Part shown: piece after piece, positions 40,446-50,908 of the stretch
How positions within the stretch are numbered: position 1 is the stretch's first letter
How the letters are laid out: the number at the start of each line of letters is the position of its first letter
Assembly: GCA_947451935.1 (NCBI GenBank)
Contig: CANGBH010000002.1
Span: 34,250 to 98,249, forward strand
Origin: Chitinophagaceae bacterium
Lineage (GTDB): Bacteria > Bacteroidota > Bacteroidia > Chitinophagales > Chitinophagaceae
DNA: 64,000 nucleotides
Reading direction: 5' to 3'
Notes under the pieces: model-generated
Seen by the model: the letters and a program-made list of their open reading frames with translations, nothing else
What the model was told of the DNA's origin: nothing
Database searches by the model: none
Program-made: the position numbers and the translations under genes

Positions 40446-42620
40446 TTGAAAAAATATTTATTCCAATTTATAATTATACTTATTACTCTGCCTACAGCAT
40501 TATTTTCCCAGAAAAAAAATGCGGCGTTTAAGTACCATATAAAAAAATCGGAAATCGGTATTGTTATAGATGGTGTGGAAGATAGCGCATGGCAAAAGGC
40601 AGAACTCGCTTCGGATTTTTTTATGATGTTGCCAAACGATACCAGTAAAGCCAATGTGAGGACTGATGTGAGAATGACTTTTGATGATAAGCATATTTAT
40701 ATCATTGCTATATGCTATCACAAACCGAATCAACCTTATATGGTTGAATCCTTAAAAAGAGATTTTGCCTTTGGCAAAAATGATAACTTCCTCTTATTCA
40801 TGGATCCATTTGACGATCAAACTAACGGATTTAGTTTTGGTTCAAATGCAGCAGGAGCCCAATGGGATGGCACCATGTATGAAGGTGCACGAGTTGACTT
40901 AAACTGGGATAATAAATGGTCTTCAAAAGTTAAAAACTATCCTGACAAATGGGTCTGGGAAGCCTCAATTCCATTTAAAACAATTCGATACAAACAAGGT
41001 ATAAAAAGCTGGGGGGTGAATTTTAGTCGCCTTGACATTACCGTTGCTGAGAAATCAACATGGACCCCTATTCCAAGGCAATTTTCGACTTCCGCTTTAG
41101 CTTATTCAGGGAGTCTTATTTGGGAAGATGACCCACCTGAAGCTGGTCGGAATGTATCCATAATCCCTTATGTATTAGCCGGAGGAAGCATGGACCATGA
41201 GCAACATCAACCTACTACATACAGGAAGCAAATTGGAGTAGATGCTAAGATAGCCGTGAATTCAGCATTGAACCTTGATTTAACTGTTAACCCTGATTTC
41301 TCCCAAGTTGAAATTGACAGGCAGGTTACCAACCTGGATAGATTTGAATTATTTTTTCCTGAAAAAAGACAATTTTTTCTAGAAAATGGGGATCAATTTT
41401 CAAACTTTGGTTATGCTACAATTAGGCCATTTTTTTCAAGAAGAATTGGTCTTAATGCGCCTATTCAAGTAGGTGCTCGACTTAGTGGAAAAATTAATAA
41501 GGATTGGAGGTTGGGTTTATTGAACATGCAAACAGACCGGGTGGTTTCAAAATTAACGCCTTCCCAAAACTACACAGTGCTTGCATTACAACGAAGGGTT
41601 TTTGCTAGATCCAATGTTGGACTATTATTTGTAAATAGAGATCAAATTCTACATCGTGACGAAAAAGATCCTGCTTACTTTAGCAATCCTTACAATCGTA
41701 ATCTAGGAGTAGAATACAATTTAGCTTCTCCAAATAATTTGTGGACAGGAAAAGCCGTTGTGTTAAAATCTTTTTCAAAATCAACCAGCAAAGAAGATTG
41801 GGTGCATGCTGCAAATCTACAATACAACAGTAGAAAATGGACATTCAACTGGCAACAGGAATATGTTGGTAGGCAATACAATGCAGAGGTCGGCTATGTT
41901 CCAAGAAAGGATTATATAAAATTAAGTCCTGCTGCATCATGGACTTTCTTCAACAGAAATAAAAAAATTACAAGTCAATCGATTAAGCTTTTTACATATA
42001 ACTATTATACAGATCAGCTCAAGCTTACGGACAATACAACCTATATGTCGTATACCTTGAACTTGCGCAATCAAGCAACATTTACACAGTGGGTCTCCTA
42101 TGATTATGTCAAATTGCTTCAACCGTTTGACCCGACTAATTTCGGAAAGGACACACTCTCTATTGGCAGCAAACACAGATGGAATGCAGTAGGTACAGAA
42201 TTTACATCAAAGCCTCAACAACTTTTCACCTACGCAATCGCTACTCGTTTTGGCGGATACTATGCACATGGAAGCAGAAGTTTTATAAGTACAGACTTTG
42301 GTTATAGACTACAGCCTTATCTTAGTGCAGCCATTAGTACAAGTTATAATCACATCATTTTACCACAGCCTTGGAACAAAAATACCTTTTGGTTGGTAGG
42401 ACCGAGAATAGATGTGACATTCACCAATACGTTATTTTTCACTACGTTTATCCAGTATAATAATCAACAGAAAAATATCAACATTAATACTCGTTTTCAA
42501 TGGCGCTATAAGCCAGCATCTGATCTTTTCTTAGTGTATACAGATAACTATTACCCATACCCTTTCAATGTGAAGAACAGGGCCCTTGTTTTAAAGTTTA
42601 ATTATTGGTGGAACCTGTAA
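40446..42620 (+). CDS. DUF5916-type protein (CBM9-like N-terminus plus outer-membrane beta barrel)
   Basis: Signal peptide; IVIDGVEDSAWQKAELASDFFMMLPNDTSKANVRTDVRMTFDDKHIYI; NPDFSQVEIDRQVTNLDRFELFFPEKRQFFLENGDQF; TTG start. Confidence 0.82.
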   Translation: MKKYLFQFIIILITLPTALFSQKKNAAFKYHIKKSEIGIVIDGVEDSAWQKAELASDFFMMLPNDTSKANVRTDVRMTFDDKHIYIIAICYHKPNQPYMVESLKRDFAFGKNDNFLLFMDPFDDQTNGFSFGSNAAGAQWDGTMYEGARVDLNWDNKWSSKVKNYPDKWVWEASIPFKTIRYKQGIKSWGVNFSRLDITVAEKSTWTPIPRQFSTSALAYSGSLIWEDDPPEAGRNVSIIPYVLAGGSMDHEQHQPTTYRKQIGVDAKIAVNSALNLDLTVNPDFSQVEIDRQVTNLDRFELFFPEKRQFFLENGDQFSNFGYATIRPFFSRRIGLNAPIQVGARLSGKINKDWRLGLLNMQTDRVVSKLTPSQNYTVLALQRRVFARSNVGLLFVNRDQILHRDEKDPAYFSNPYNRNLGVEYNLASPNNLWTGKAVVLKSFSKSTSKEDWVHAANLQYNSRKWTFNWQQEYVGRQYNAEVGYVPRKDYIKLSPAASWTFFNRNKKITSQSIKLFTYNYYTDQLKLTDNTTYMSYTLNLRNQATFTQWVSYDYVKLLQPFDPTNFGKDTLSIGSKHRWNAVGTEFTSKPQQLFTYAIATRFGGYYAHGSRSFISTDFGYRLQPYLSAAISTSYNHIILPQPWNKNTFWLVGPRIDVTFTNTLFFTTFIQYNNQQKNININTRFQWRYKPASDLFLVYTDNYYPYPFNVKNRALVLKFNYWWNL

Positions 42621-42667
42621 CAAAATAGAGATTACCCTAAAAAAAATCTCATTTAACACAATTCAGA

Positions 42668-43318
42668 TTACATCTTCTTTGCGTCTTCGAGGAATTTTGC
42701 TAAACCAATATCGGTAAGTGGATGTTTTAGTAAGCCCATAATTGAGTCAAGTGGACATGTACATATATGTGCCCCTGCTTCTGCAGACCTTACAATATGA
42801 AGTGGGTTACGAATAGATGCTGCAAGTATTTCGGTATCAAAACCCTGAATTGAAAAAATATGAGAAATCTGTTCAATCAATGCAATACCATCCCAACTGC
42901 TATCATCAATTCTTCCTATAAAAGGTGAAACATAGGCTGCACCAGCCTTTGCCGCAAGAATTGCTTGTCCTGCTGAAAATACGAGAGTACAATTGGTTCT
43001 AATACCATGATCCGTAAACCACTTAATGGCTTTAATACCATCTTTAATCATGGGAACCTTTACAACAATATTTTTATGAATAGCCGCTAATATTTTCCCT
43101 TCAGCTACCATTGACTCGAAATCAGTAGACAATACTTCAGCACTAACATCCCCATCCACCAATGCACAAATGTCTGCATAGTGTTTTAGGATATTTTCTT
43201 CCCCTTTGATACCTTCTTTTGCCATTAATGAAGGATTGGTGGTAACACCATCCAAAATGCCTAAATCGTGAGCTTCCTTAATATGAGAAAGATTAGCGGT
43301 ATCAATGAAAAATTTCAT
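42668..43318 (-). CDS. fsa: Fructose-6-phosphate aldolase / transaldolase-like family
   Basis: MKFFIDTANLSHIKEAHDLGILDGVTTNPSLMAKEG, NIVVKVPMIKDGIKAIK, NCTLVFSAGQAILAAKAGAAYVSPFIGRIDD. Confidence 0.94.
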   Translation of the reverse strand: MKFFIDTANLSHIKEAHDLGILDGVTTNPSLMAKEGIKGEENILKHYADICALVDGDVSAEVLSTDFESMVAEGKILAAIHKNIVVKVPMIKDGIKAIKWFTDHGIRTNCTLVFSAGQAILAAKAGAAYVSPFIGRIDDSSWDGIALIEQISHIFSIQGFDTEILAASIRNPLHIVRSAEAGAHICTCPLDSIMGLLKHPLTDIGLAKFLEDAKKM

Positions 43319-43347
43319 GTGGGATGTATTTTGGAATATAAAAAAAT

Positions 43348-43441
43348 GGCAGGTTTATTACATCGCACCGCTCAACCACCTACCCTTGCTACCTTCCGGT
43401 CCTGGGGGAGTTCAGCAGGAGCTGGTCGTGTAAGACCTGCC
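43348..43441 (-). ncRNA. ffs: Bacterial small SRP RNA (4.5S-like)
   Basis: On the minus strand: GGCAGGTCTTAC...CCCCCAGGACCGGAAGGTAGCAAGGG...AAACCTGCC. The conserved GGACCGGAAGGTAGCA loop and matching GGCAGG/CCTGCC ends support it. Confidence 0.92.
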
Positions 43442-43532
43442 GTAGCAAAGATAACGGTTTTTTTTAAAGCGAATAAGTGAAAACTTAAATGGAAATCTGT
43501 ACATACAGTGGTAAACGAAACAATGAATTAAT

Positions 43533-44822
43533 TTAACGAATTCCCCTATTGAATTGACTACTAACTTGTCGAACAGAGACAAGTTCATCATATCGCCCGC
43601 CAAGAGGCCTAAAATAAACCAAAATCAAGTAGATGTTTTCAGTCTCCCATGCATTCTGTTCAGTTGTAGAAGAGTTAAATCGAACAGAACCAGACTGGAT
43701 TTCCTTCACTGCATATTGATAATCGTAATAACCTTGCTTTAAGAAAAGATCAGTTTCGAAAACTCCTTTTTGAGGATTGTATACCAACTTAGCTTCTGGG
43801 TCTTTCCCATAGTTTGTTAACGCCCCAAACACTACTAGGTCATCAGCATCTTTAGGCAAATCGTTAGTTGGTCTATAAGAAAAGTGAACTTTAGCATAAT
43901 CCGCATTCCATAATGGATTGATTGTTTCAATCGTTTCATTTACGAAAAGACCATTTATGTCTTTGTAAAAGAAATATTGTTTAGGCATTCGAGATTGATC
44001 TTCCTTTACAAAAAGGCTAAAACTGCTATCCGTGTTTTGTTGTTTGGAAATTCGATCTCCGAGTAACCTAAAACTTCTTAGATTAAGCCATCTAAATTCT
44101 TTGCCTGCTGGCATCAACATCTCGTTCTCATTACTATATTGAAGTAAATCCTGACGAGTGAAGGTTGGCATAGTTAAGGTGAGCTTATTATCCCAACGGT
44201 AGTTCTGCAGAATCTCAACACGGATTTGCTGCTGTGGGTAGCGCACATCAAAATTTCGTGTATCAACTTGAACTTGAAATCGATGATGCGTTTGAAAATA
44301 TTCTTGATTATAGGGTTGCGTTACTTGAACAGCTACACTAAGTTTAGTGTCTACAACTAAGAAACGCTTCGTAAAAGCCAATTGGCTAGTATCTCCATTC
44401 AAAAAGACTTTTAATAAATAATTTCCGGACTTAATGGGTTGGCAATTTCGATCAGGTAATGTAGCTTGATAATGTGTATACCGCGTGAGTGAAATGGAAG
44501 AATTACGGTAGGTATTTATTCTAACTTGTGAATACCCTCTAACGTAATCAAAATAACTAAGTTGAGCGGGTGTCCAATCTGCGTTACATAATGTTAAGGT
44601 ATAGTAATAATTTTTAACCCCTCCTTCCAGGTCATCATAATTCAACTCGAGTTGATCAGAGGAGTTTAATGCTAACACAGGGTATGATAAAGGATCTCCA
44701 AAACGATTTAGCTTAACTGTCTTTATATTGGACATATACATTTGATCTGGTAGTCGCTGAGCTGATGCGGAACCTATCAGAAAAAGTATAAAAAGAAAAA
44801 GCATAATAGACTTGTTCATCAA
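43533..44822 (-). CDS. Type IX secretion system plug protein family (DUF5103)
   Basis: Signal peptide; NIKTVKLNRFGDPLSYPVLALNSSDQLELNYDDLEGGVKNYYYTLTLCNADW typical of the family. Confidence 0.88.
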   Translation of the reverse strand: MMNKSIMLFLFILFLIGSASAQRLPDQMYMSNIKTVKLNRFGDPLSYPVLALNSSDQLELNYDDLEGGVKNYYYTLTLCNADWTPAQLSYFDYVRGYSQVRINTYRNSSISLTRYTHYQATLPDRNCQPIKSGNYLLKVFLNGDTSQLAFTKRFLVVDTKLSVAVQVTQPYNQEYFQTHHRFQVQVDTRNFDVRYPQQQIRVEILQNYRWDNKLTLTMPTFTRQDLLQYSNENEMLMPAGKEFRWLNLRSFRLLGDRISKQQNTDSSFSLFVKEDQSRMPKQYFFYKDINGLFVNETIETINPLWNADYAKVHFSYRPTNDLPKDADDLVVFGALTNYGKDPEAKLVYNPQKGVFETDLFLKQGYYDYQYAVKEIQSGSVRFNSSTTEQNAWETENIYLILVYFRPLGGRYDELVSVRQVSSQFNRGIR

Positions 44823-44949
44823 TATCGTTTATAGATCTAAATTAGTCATTTATTCAACTGCTTTGCACAAGCCCATGCTTCAATAGCATCTGCTTTTCTT
44901 TGGTGAGTTTCCTCAATGAGTTGTATTTTTACTACACAAGCACTTCTCC

Positions 44950-46182
44950 TTGAATTTATCTCTCATTATAACTAAGCGCCTAATTTCAGCTAAAAAAAAG
45001 GCATTCTCTTCCTTTATAATGCGCATATCGATTGCTGCAACAACAATCAGTGTGGCAGCGATGATTGTTTCACTATCTTTTATTAATGGTTTTCAAAAGA
45101 TAATTGCAGAGAAGATATTCGGCTTTTGGGGGCACATCAGAGTACAACATTTCGAACCGCTCAGAGCTAATATCGCTGAAGAGACACCAATCGTTCGAAA
45201 CGATACGGCTGAATACATGATTAGTCACAATCCGCAGGTATTATCATACAGCATTTTTGCAACTAAATCCGCAATACTCAATGCAAATGGAACTATTGAA
45301 GGCATCTTAATGAAAGGCATATCAGCAGACTATTCTTTTGAAAAAATAAATAGATTCCTAACAAAAGGACATTGGCCACAGTTTAATGATACTACATATA
45401 GCGATAATATTGTACTGTCAGAATATACAGCTAACCAATTGGGGACAGATGTAGGAAAATTTGTGTTGATTTATTTTATACAAACAGATGGGTCTGCACC
45501 TAGGACAAGAAAACTCAGGGTGAGCGGACTGTTTAAAACAGGAATTGATGTTTACGATAAACTATATGCAATCGGAGACATAAAGCTGATTCAAAAGTTA
45601 AACGGCTGGAGTTCACAAGACATTGGAGGTTATGAAATCAATTTACATGACCCATACACTATGGATCTTGCCGCTTCTGAAATTTATGAAAAGCTACCCA
45701 CCGGATGGAATGCCCAAACATTAAGGGAGCTCTCCCCTGAAATATTCGATTGGCTAAACCTCCAGAATACAAATAAAGTTATTCTCATCACAATCATGAC
45801 GATTGTTGCACTCATTAATTTAATTACATGTTTGATTATACTTTTATTGGAACGTACAAGTATGATTGCACTTTTGAAAGCGCTTGGGGCTAGAGATATA
45901 CAAATCCAAAGAACATTTTTGGCTTATGGATCTTGGATTGCAGGAATTGGCATAGTGTCTGGAACATTAATAGGCTTAGCCATTTGCTTACTCCAAGAAT
46001 ACACAGGATTTATAAGGCTCAATGAAGAAGCCTATTACGTGAATATTGCGCCAGTCTACATCCGATATCAAGATGTGCTGCTTGTTTCTGGTGGGACGGC
46101 ACTTGTTTCATTTGCGATACTCTTTATTCCCACATTGATTAGTAGAAAAATAAATCCATCGAAAGCGCTGAGATTTAAATAA
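44950..46182 (+). CDS. FtsX/LolE-like ABC transporter permease
   Basis: Four TM regions; SSFIMRISIAATTISVAAMIVSLSFINGFQ; LERTSMIALLKALGARDIQIQRTFL; TTG start. Confidence 0.9.
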   Translation: MNLSLIITKRLISAKKKAFSSFIMRISIAATTISVAAMIVSLSFINGFQKIIAEKIFGFWGHIRVQHFEPLRANIAEETPIVRNDTAEYMISHNPQVLSYSIFATKSAILNANGTIEGILMKGISADYSFEKINRFLTKGHWPQFNDTTYSDNIVLSEYTANQLGTDVGKFVLIYFIQTDGSAPRTRKLRVSGLFKTGIDVYDKLYAIGDIKLIQKLNGWSSQDIGGYEINLHDPYTMDLAASEIYEKLPTGWNAQTLRELSPEIFDWLNLQNTNKVILITIMTIVALINLITCLIILLLERTSMIALLKALGARDIQIQRTFLAYGSWIAGIGIVSGTLIGLAICLLQEYTGFIRLNEEAYYVNIAPVYIRYQDVLLVSGGTALVSFAILFIPTLISRKINPSKALRFK

Positions 46183-46184
46183 AC

Positions 46185-46925
46185 TTATTTTGTCATACAC
46201 GACAAAATAATTGAGGTGGCTACTGCTGCGTTAAGTGATTCAGCATTACCATAACTAGGTATAAATACTTTGTGCGTTGAGCGAAGACTAATATTTGGAG
46301 AAACGCCTCTTGCTTCATTACCGATAACTAAAATAGATGGAGAAGTAAACTTGATATCGAAAATAGATTTCCCTGATAATTCAGCAGAATAAACAGGAAT
46401 AGTTCCAAATCGATCAATAACATCTAATAACTCTTCGTAATAAATATTAATTCTCATGATGCTACCCATTGAGGCTTGGATAACTTTTGTATTAAACACA
46501 TCAACAGTACGTGGAGAGCAGACGATATTCTTGACACCAAACCAATCACATGAGCGGATAATTGTCCCTAGATTTCCAGGATCCTGAATCTCATCTAGCA
46601 TGACCGTTAGGCCATCCAATAATTCGATTTTATTGACATGAGTGGGCTTAGAAACCAATGCGAGCAATTCATTTGGAGTAGTTAGTTGTGATATTTTCTT
46701 GAGTTCATCCTCACTAACTACGCTTAACTGAGTTAAGTTTTTCACAATTCCCTCTCTAGGTTCCATCCATTTCGGGGTTGCAAAGACCTCTAAAAGCCTT
46801 TCAGGAAAAGAGTTTATCAGCTCATCGACCATTTTCACTCCTTCGATGATAAAAACACCTGCCTCGTCCCTATATTTTTTATGGGCTAAACTTTGGATAT
46901 ATTTGACATGAGATTTGTTCAACAT
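46185..46925 (-). CDS. TrmH/SpoU family RNA 2'-O-methyltransferase
   Basis: LDEIQDPGNLGTIIRSCDWFGV, VIGNEARGVS, IPSYGNAESLNAAVATSIIL. Confidence 0.95.
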   Translation of the reverse strand: MLNKSHVKYIQSLAHKKYRDEAGVFIIEGVKMVDELINSFPERLLEVFATPKWMEPREGIVKNLTQLSVVSEDELKKISQLTTPNELLALVSKPTHVNKIELLDGLTVMLDEIQDPGNLGTIIRSCDWFGVKNIVCSPRTVDVFNTKVIQASMGSIMRINIYYEELLDVIDRFGTIPVYSAELSGKSIFDIKFTSPSILVIGNEARGVSPNISLRSTHKVFIPSYGNAESLNAAVATSIILSCMTK

Positions 46926-46948
46926 TTCAAACTAATAATTCTTACTAC

Positions 46949-49345
46949 TTGTTTTTGAAAAATGCATTATATAGTCTACTGGGAGTATTTATGATTACAT
47001 TCCTATTATCAGGATGTACAATCGTTAAGCGCTACCCTAAGAATACCGCATTTTTTTTCGAAAATAACATAAAATTCAATGGTAGCTTTCCAAAGCAAAA
47101 AAAGGTTGAAATAAAAAGCAGCCTTTTATCTCAAATTGAAGACAGTGCTCAAATTAGAATGGCAACTAAAATCCCTTGGCCATCGTTTCCTTGGGTCATT
47201 CCAGTATCAGTGATTGACAGTCCGAATATATATAAGGAAGAACAAGTTATTCAATCTGCTCAAAATTTAAAAAACACCATGAGCAGCATTGGGTATAGGA
47301 GAAGCCAGATTAATTTTCAATTAGATACACTAGTTAGAAAAAAACAAATTCGTATTCGCACGAATTATGTAATTGAACCAGGACCACAATATACCATTGG
47401 CAAGATTGAATATGAGTTTATAGATTCCGCACTGCAACAAGTAGCAAGTAGTGAAAAAAACAACTCACAACTCAAACAAGGGAAAGCATTTGAATATCAA
47501 TCAGTCGATTTAGAAATAAATAGATTGATTGAACTATTTCAAAACAAAGGATACTATAAAATATCTAAGCAAGATATCATTGCAGAGGCCGACACGAATT
47601 ACACAGAACTTCTTGATGTGATGTTGGATCCAATAGAATATACAAGAGCACTTACTAGAATTCAACAAAAATCTGAGCAACCCGAAGTAAATCTATTTTT
47701 CAGGTTACGAAGCAAGACGGATAGTACACACTATTTTCAATATAAAGTAGGTCAATTTATTATTTACCCAGATATAACAGCTGAAGATACAATTGAAAGA
47801 AAAAAACAACTCTATACAGATTCTGCCTTCATTGAAATTCATTCTATCCACAATACCTTTAACACAGGTTTCATAGGTAAATACATTGAGCTAATTCCAG
47901 GGACTGTATTTAAAAGAGAGAACTACAGCAAAACACTAAATAATTTCAACAAACTTGGTGCATGGCAAAACATCAATATCAGTTCTGAAATTGATGATAT
48001 AAAAAAACAACTGAATTATACACTTCGACTACAACCAGCAAAAAAGCAATACTTCAGTATTGATTTAGAAGGTAGCAGTATCATCAACACCTCTCAATTA
48101 ATTCAAGTAGGAAGTGGTCGTGTTGGTCTTGCTAACAACTTCACCTTACGCAATAGAAATATTGGTAAGAAAGCCATCCAACTTGAAAATAACTTACGTA
48201 CGGGTATAGAATTCAATAATTTTGAAAAAATTCTATCCGGAGAAATTACACTTACTAATCGATTAACTTTTCCATGGCTTGTAGCCCCCGTAAGCAATAG
48301 AATCAAATCTTATTTTCAACAAGCAAGAACCATTGTATCTGCTGATGCCTCTTATATAAACCGTTTTCAGTTTTTTCAATTGAATACCTTTAATCTATTC
48401 ATGGGATATGAATGGAAACCAAACCCATATAGCTCTTGGCAGGTAAGGCCTATCAGTTTAGAATACACACAGTTTAGACCAGATAGTCTTTTCCTTGAAT
48501 CTATTAAAAATTTCCCCTTATTACTTTATACATATAATAACGGATTATTAATCGGCATGAACGCCATGTTCAACAGGAATATGACACCCAATGCTACAAA
48601 ACGAGTAAGTCTTCTTAAACTTTATGCTGAAGAAAGTGGTTTAACCACAGGTGCTTTATTCAAAAACTTGACCAAAAACGGGAAGGCATTAAGTAACTTA
48701 TATCGTTTCATAAAACTTGATGCAGAGTTCAAACATATCATCAATAATAAAAATAATAGTTTACACCTTAGGGCTTTTGCAGGAGCAGGCTTTGCGTTTA
48801 GAACCGAATCGAAAAAGGGACAAGTAACTCTCCCCTTCTTCAAAAGCTTTATTGCCGGTGGCCCAAACAGTATGCGAGGATGGTCTATTAGAAAACTTGG
48901 TATAGGTTCCAATATATTTTATGATACAGTTGCATCGGGCACATTCAATGATAAGTATGCTGATGTTCAGCTTGAAGCCAATGCTGAATATAGATTCAAT
49001 CTATTTCAATTTTATGGATTTTGGATGAGAGGAGCTGTATTCACCGATGTAGGTAATATTTGGTTTAGAAATGACCTTGATGGTACCCTGAAAAATGCAG
49101 GCTTTAATTTCAATAGACTCGGGAAAGATATTGCAGTTGCATCGGGATTTGGCGCACGACTTGATTTCAATTATTTCGTACTTCGCTTTGATCTTGGATT
49201 TCCGGTAAAAGACCCGAGATATAGTCCGCTGAACATAGGAAACGATAATATCAAGCGATATTATACACCCAAAAGTGGTGGATGGTTTGTTGATCAAGTT
49301 TGGAATAAGCCAACCTTTCAATTTGCAATTGGCTATCCTTTCTAA
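46949..49345 (+). CDS. tamL: BamA/TamA (Omp85) family lipoprotein, TamL-like
   Basis: Lipobox LLSGC; POTRA-like N-terminal half; C-terminal Omp85 barrel with FIAGGPNSMRGW and final FQFAIGYPF; TTG start. Confidence 0.86.
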   Translation: MFLKNALYSLLGVFMITFLLSGCTIVKRYPKNTAFFFENNIKFNGSFPKQKKVEIKSSLLSQIEDSAQIRMATKIPWPSFPWVIPVSVIDSPNIYKEEQVIQSAQNLKNTMSSIGYRRSQINFQLDTLVRKKQIRIRTNYVIEPGPQYTIGKIEYEFIDSALQQVASSEKNNSQLKQGKAFEYQSVDLEINRLIELFQNKGYYKISKQDIIAEADTNYTELLDVMLDPIEYTRALTRIQQKSEQPEVNLFFRLRSKTDSTHYFQYKVGQFIIYPDITAEDTIERKKQLYTDSAFIEIHSIHNTFNTGFIGKYIELIPGTVFKRENYSKTLNNFNKLGAWQNINISSEIDDIKKQLNYTLRLQPAKKQYFSIDLEGSSIINTSQLIQVGSGRVGLANNFTLRNRNIGKKAIQLENNLRTGIEFNNFEKILSGEITLTNRLTFPWLVAPVSNRIKSYFQQARTIVSADASYINRFQFFQLNTFNLFMGYEWKPNPYSSWQVRPISLEYTQFRPDSLFLESIKNFPLLLYTYNNGLLIGMNAMFNRNMTPNATKRVSLLKLYAEESGLTTGALFKNLTKNGKALSNLYRFIKLDAEFKHIINNKNNSLHLRAFAGAGFAFRTESKKGQVTLPFFKSFIAGGPNSMRGWSIRKLGIGSNIFYDTVASGTFNDKYADVQLEANAEYRFNLFQFYGFWMRGAVFTDVGNIWFRNDLDGTLKNAGFNFNRLGKDIAVASGFGARLDFNYFVLRFDLGFPVKDPRYSPLNIGNDNIKRYYTPKSGGWFVDQVWNKPTFQFAIGYPF

Positions 49346-49346
49346 T

Positions 49347-49847
49347 CTATTTAGGCAACATTTCCTTCATCTTTTCTACCATCATATAGGTTGCTGGGCA
49401 ATACTCGACATTCTGTTTATGAACATGGATATATTCAACCATTTTCTTTTTTGCAAGATGTGGAAAGCCAGCACAATCTGCTGGACGTATCGCATAGATG
49501 GAACACATGTTTGTCTTTTTATCAAGAAACTGACAGGGATTTCTAGTATTCATCCAATCACCATTGGTATCCTTGTAAAGCCATTTCGACTTAAACTCTT
49601 CTGGTGTTTGATCAAAGTGCTCTGAGATCCGGACTATGTCTTTTTTTGTAAATGTAGGCGTCATCGACTTACAACAATTAGCACAGCTTAGGCAATCAAC
49701 TTCTTGCCAAACTTCTTTTTCGATTTTTTCAGCTAGTTTATCTAGCCCACGTGGAGGATTTTTTTCAACCTTACTGAGAAAAAGACGCATCTTCCTTTTA
49801 TTTTTCCCCGACTTTATTTTGAATGAACGAAGGTTGATTGGTTCCAT
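49347..49847 (-). CDS. YkgJ family Cys-cluster (putative Fe-S/Zn) protein
   Basis: CLSCANCCKSMTPTFTKKDI ... NPCQFLDKKTNMCSIYAIRPADCAGFPH. Confidence 0.88.
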   Translation of the reverse strand: MEPINLRSFKIKSGKNKRKMRLFLSKVEKNPPRGLDKLAEKIEKEVWQEVDCLSCANCCKSMTPTFTKKDIVRISEHFDQTPEEFKSKWLYKDTNGDWMNTRNPCQFLDKKTNMCSIYAIRPADCAGFPHLAKKKMVEYIHVHKQNVEYCPATYMMVEKMKEMLPK

Positions 49848-49942
49848 GCCTTACTTACTTATTAAATTAGTGGTAATATTGAGTTGCGAATTTAATGGAA
49901 TAAATGATTCATACAGAACTAAGCCTAGGAAATACTTAAAAC

Positions 49943-50848
49943 ATGTGGAACTCATACAAGAAGGGTTTTTTGATGCATCTACAATTGGAGAAATCCCTTT
50001 CCCCAAATACAGTTGAGGCGTATGGGCTAGATTTAGACAAATTGATTCAATTCATTGAGTTGAATAGCATACAGGGTGGCCCAGATAACATCACCCTACA
50101 ACAACTTCAAGAATATACACGTTGGATAACTGAACTTGGCATGAGCGAACGCTCACAATCAAGAATTATATCCGGAATTAAATCCTTTTATAGATACTGC
50201 TTGCAAGAACAAATTAGCAAAACAGATCCTACAGAATTACTGTCAGCACCAAAACTAAAAAAGGCACTTCCCGATACACTAACATTTGAAGAGATCGAAC
50301 TCATCATTTCCCAAATTGATTTAAGTAAGGCAGAAGGTATACGGAATAAAGCTATGCTTGAAGCCCTTTACAGTTGTGGCTTGAGGGTTAGTGAGATAAT
50401 TAGTTTAAGAAGATCGCATTTGTATTTAGACATTGGTTTTGTAAGAGTAATAGGCAAAGGCGATAAGGAAAGACTAATTCCAATTGGTGGTGAAGCCATA
50501 AAACATATACTCATCTATGTGAATGAAATCAGATCAAAAATCACGGAAAAAAAAGGCCATGAAGACATCCTGTTTTTAAATAGACGAGGTACATCCTTGT
50601 CACGCATCATGGTTTTTTACATTATAAAAGATCTTGCAATGAAGGCCAATATCAGAAAGAACATATCTCCCCATACCTTCAGGCATTCCTTTGCTACACA
50701 CCTAGTTGAGGGTGGAGCAGATTTGAGGGCTGTCCAAGAAATGCTTGGTCATGAAAGCATTACCACTACAGAGATCTATACCCACTTGGACCGCAATTTC
50801 CTACGTGACACCCTCAATAAATATCATCCCGGATTTAAAAATAAATAA
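49943..50848 (+). CDS. xerD: Site-specific tyrosine recombinase XerD-like
   Basis: LEALYSCGLRVSEIISLRRSHL, HTFRHSFATHLVEGGADLRAVQEMLGHESITTTEIYTHLD catalytic motifs. Confidence 0.92.
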   Translation: MWNSYKKGFLMHLQLEKSLSPNTVEAYGLDLDKLIQFIELNSIQGGPDNITLQQLQEYTRWITELGMSERSQSRIISGIKSFYRYCLQEQISKTDPTELLSAPKLKKALPDTLTFEEIELIISQIDLSKAEGIRNKAMLEALYSCGLRVSEIISLRRSHLYLDIGFVRVIGKGDKERLIPIGGEAIKHILIYVNEIRSKITEKKGHEDILFLNRRGTSLSRIMVFYIIKDLAMKANIRKNISPHTFRHSFATHLVEGGADLRAVQEMLGHESITTTEIYTHLDRNFLRDTLNKYHPGFKNK

Positions 50849-50908
50849 TAATCTACCTCAACCTATTGCCACAGTTTTTGTTTTATCTTACAATCAAAAT
50901 ATAGTTAA

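Noticed and set aside
43268-43480. 70-aa ORF on the plus strand
   Set aside because: Lies over the SRP RNA and the 5' end of fsa; explained by the ncRNA on the minus strand.
49636-50016. 126-aa ORF between the YkgJ gene and xerD
   Set aside because: Mostly antisense to the Cys-cluster gene and overlaps the xerD start in another frame.
49943-50848. Tyrosine recombinase as evidence of a mobile element
   Set aside because: Sequence is XerD-like housekeeping type; no att-like repeats, tRNA target, or cargo genes around it.
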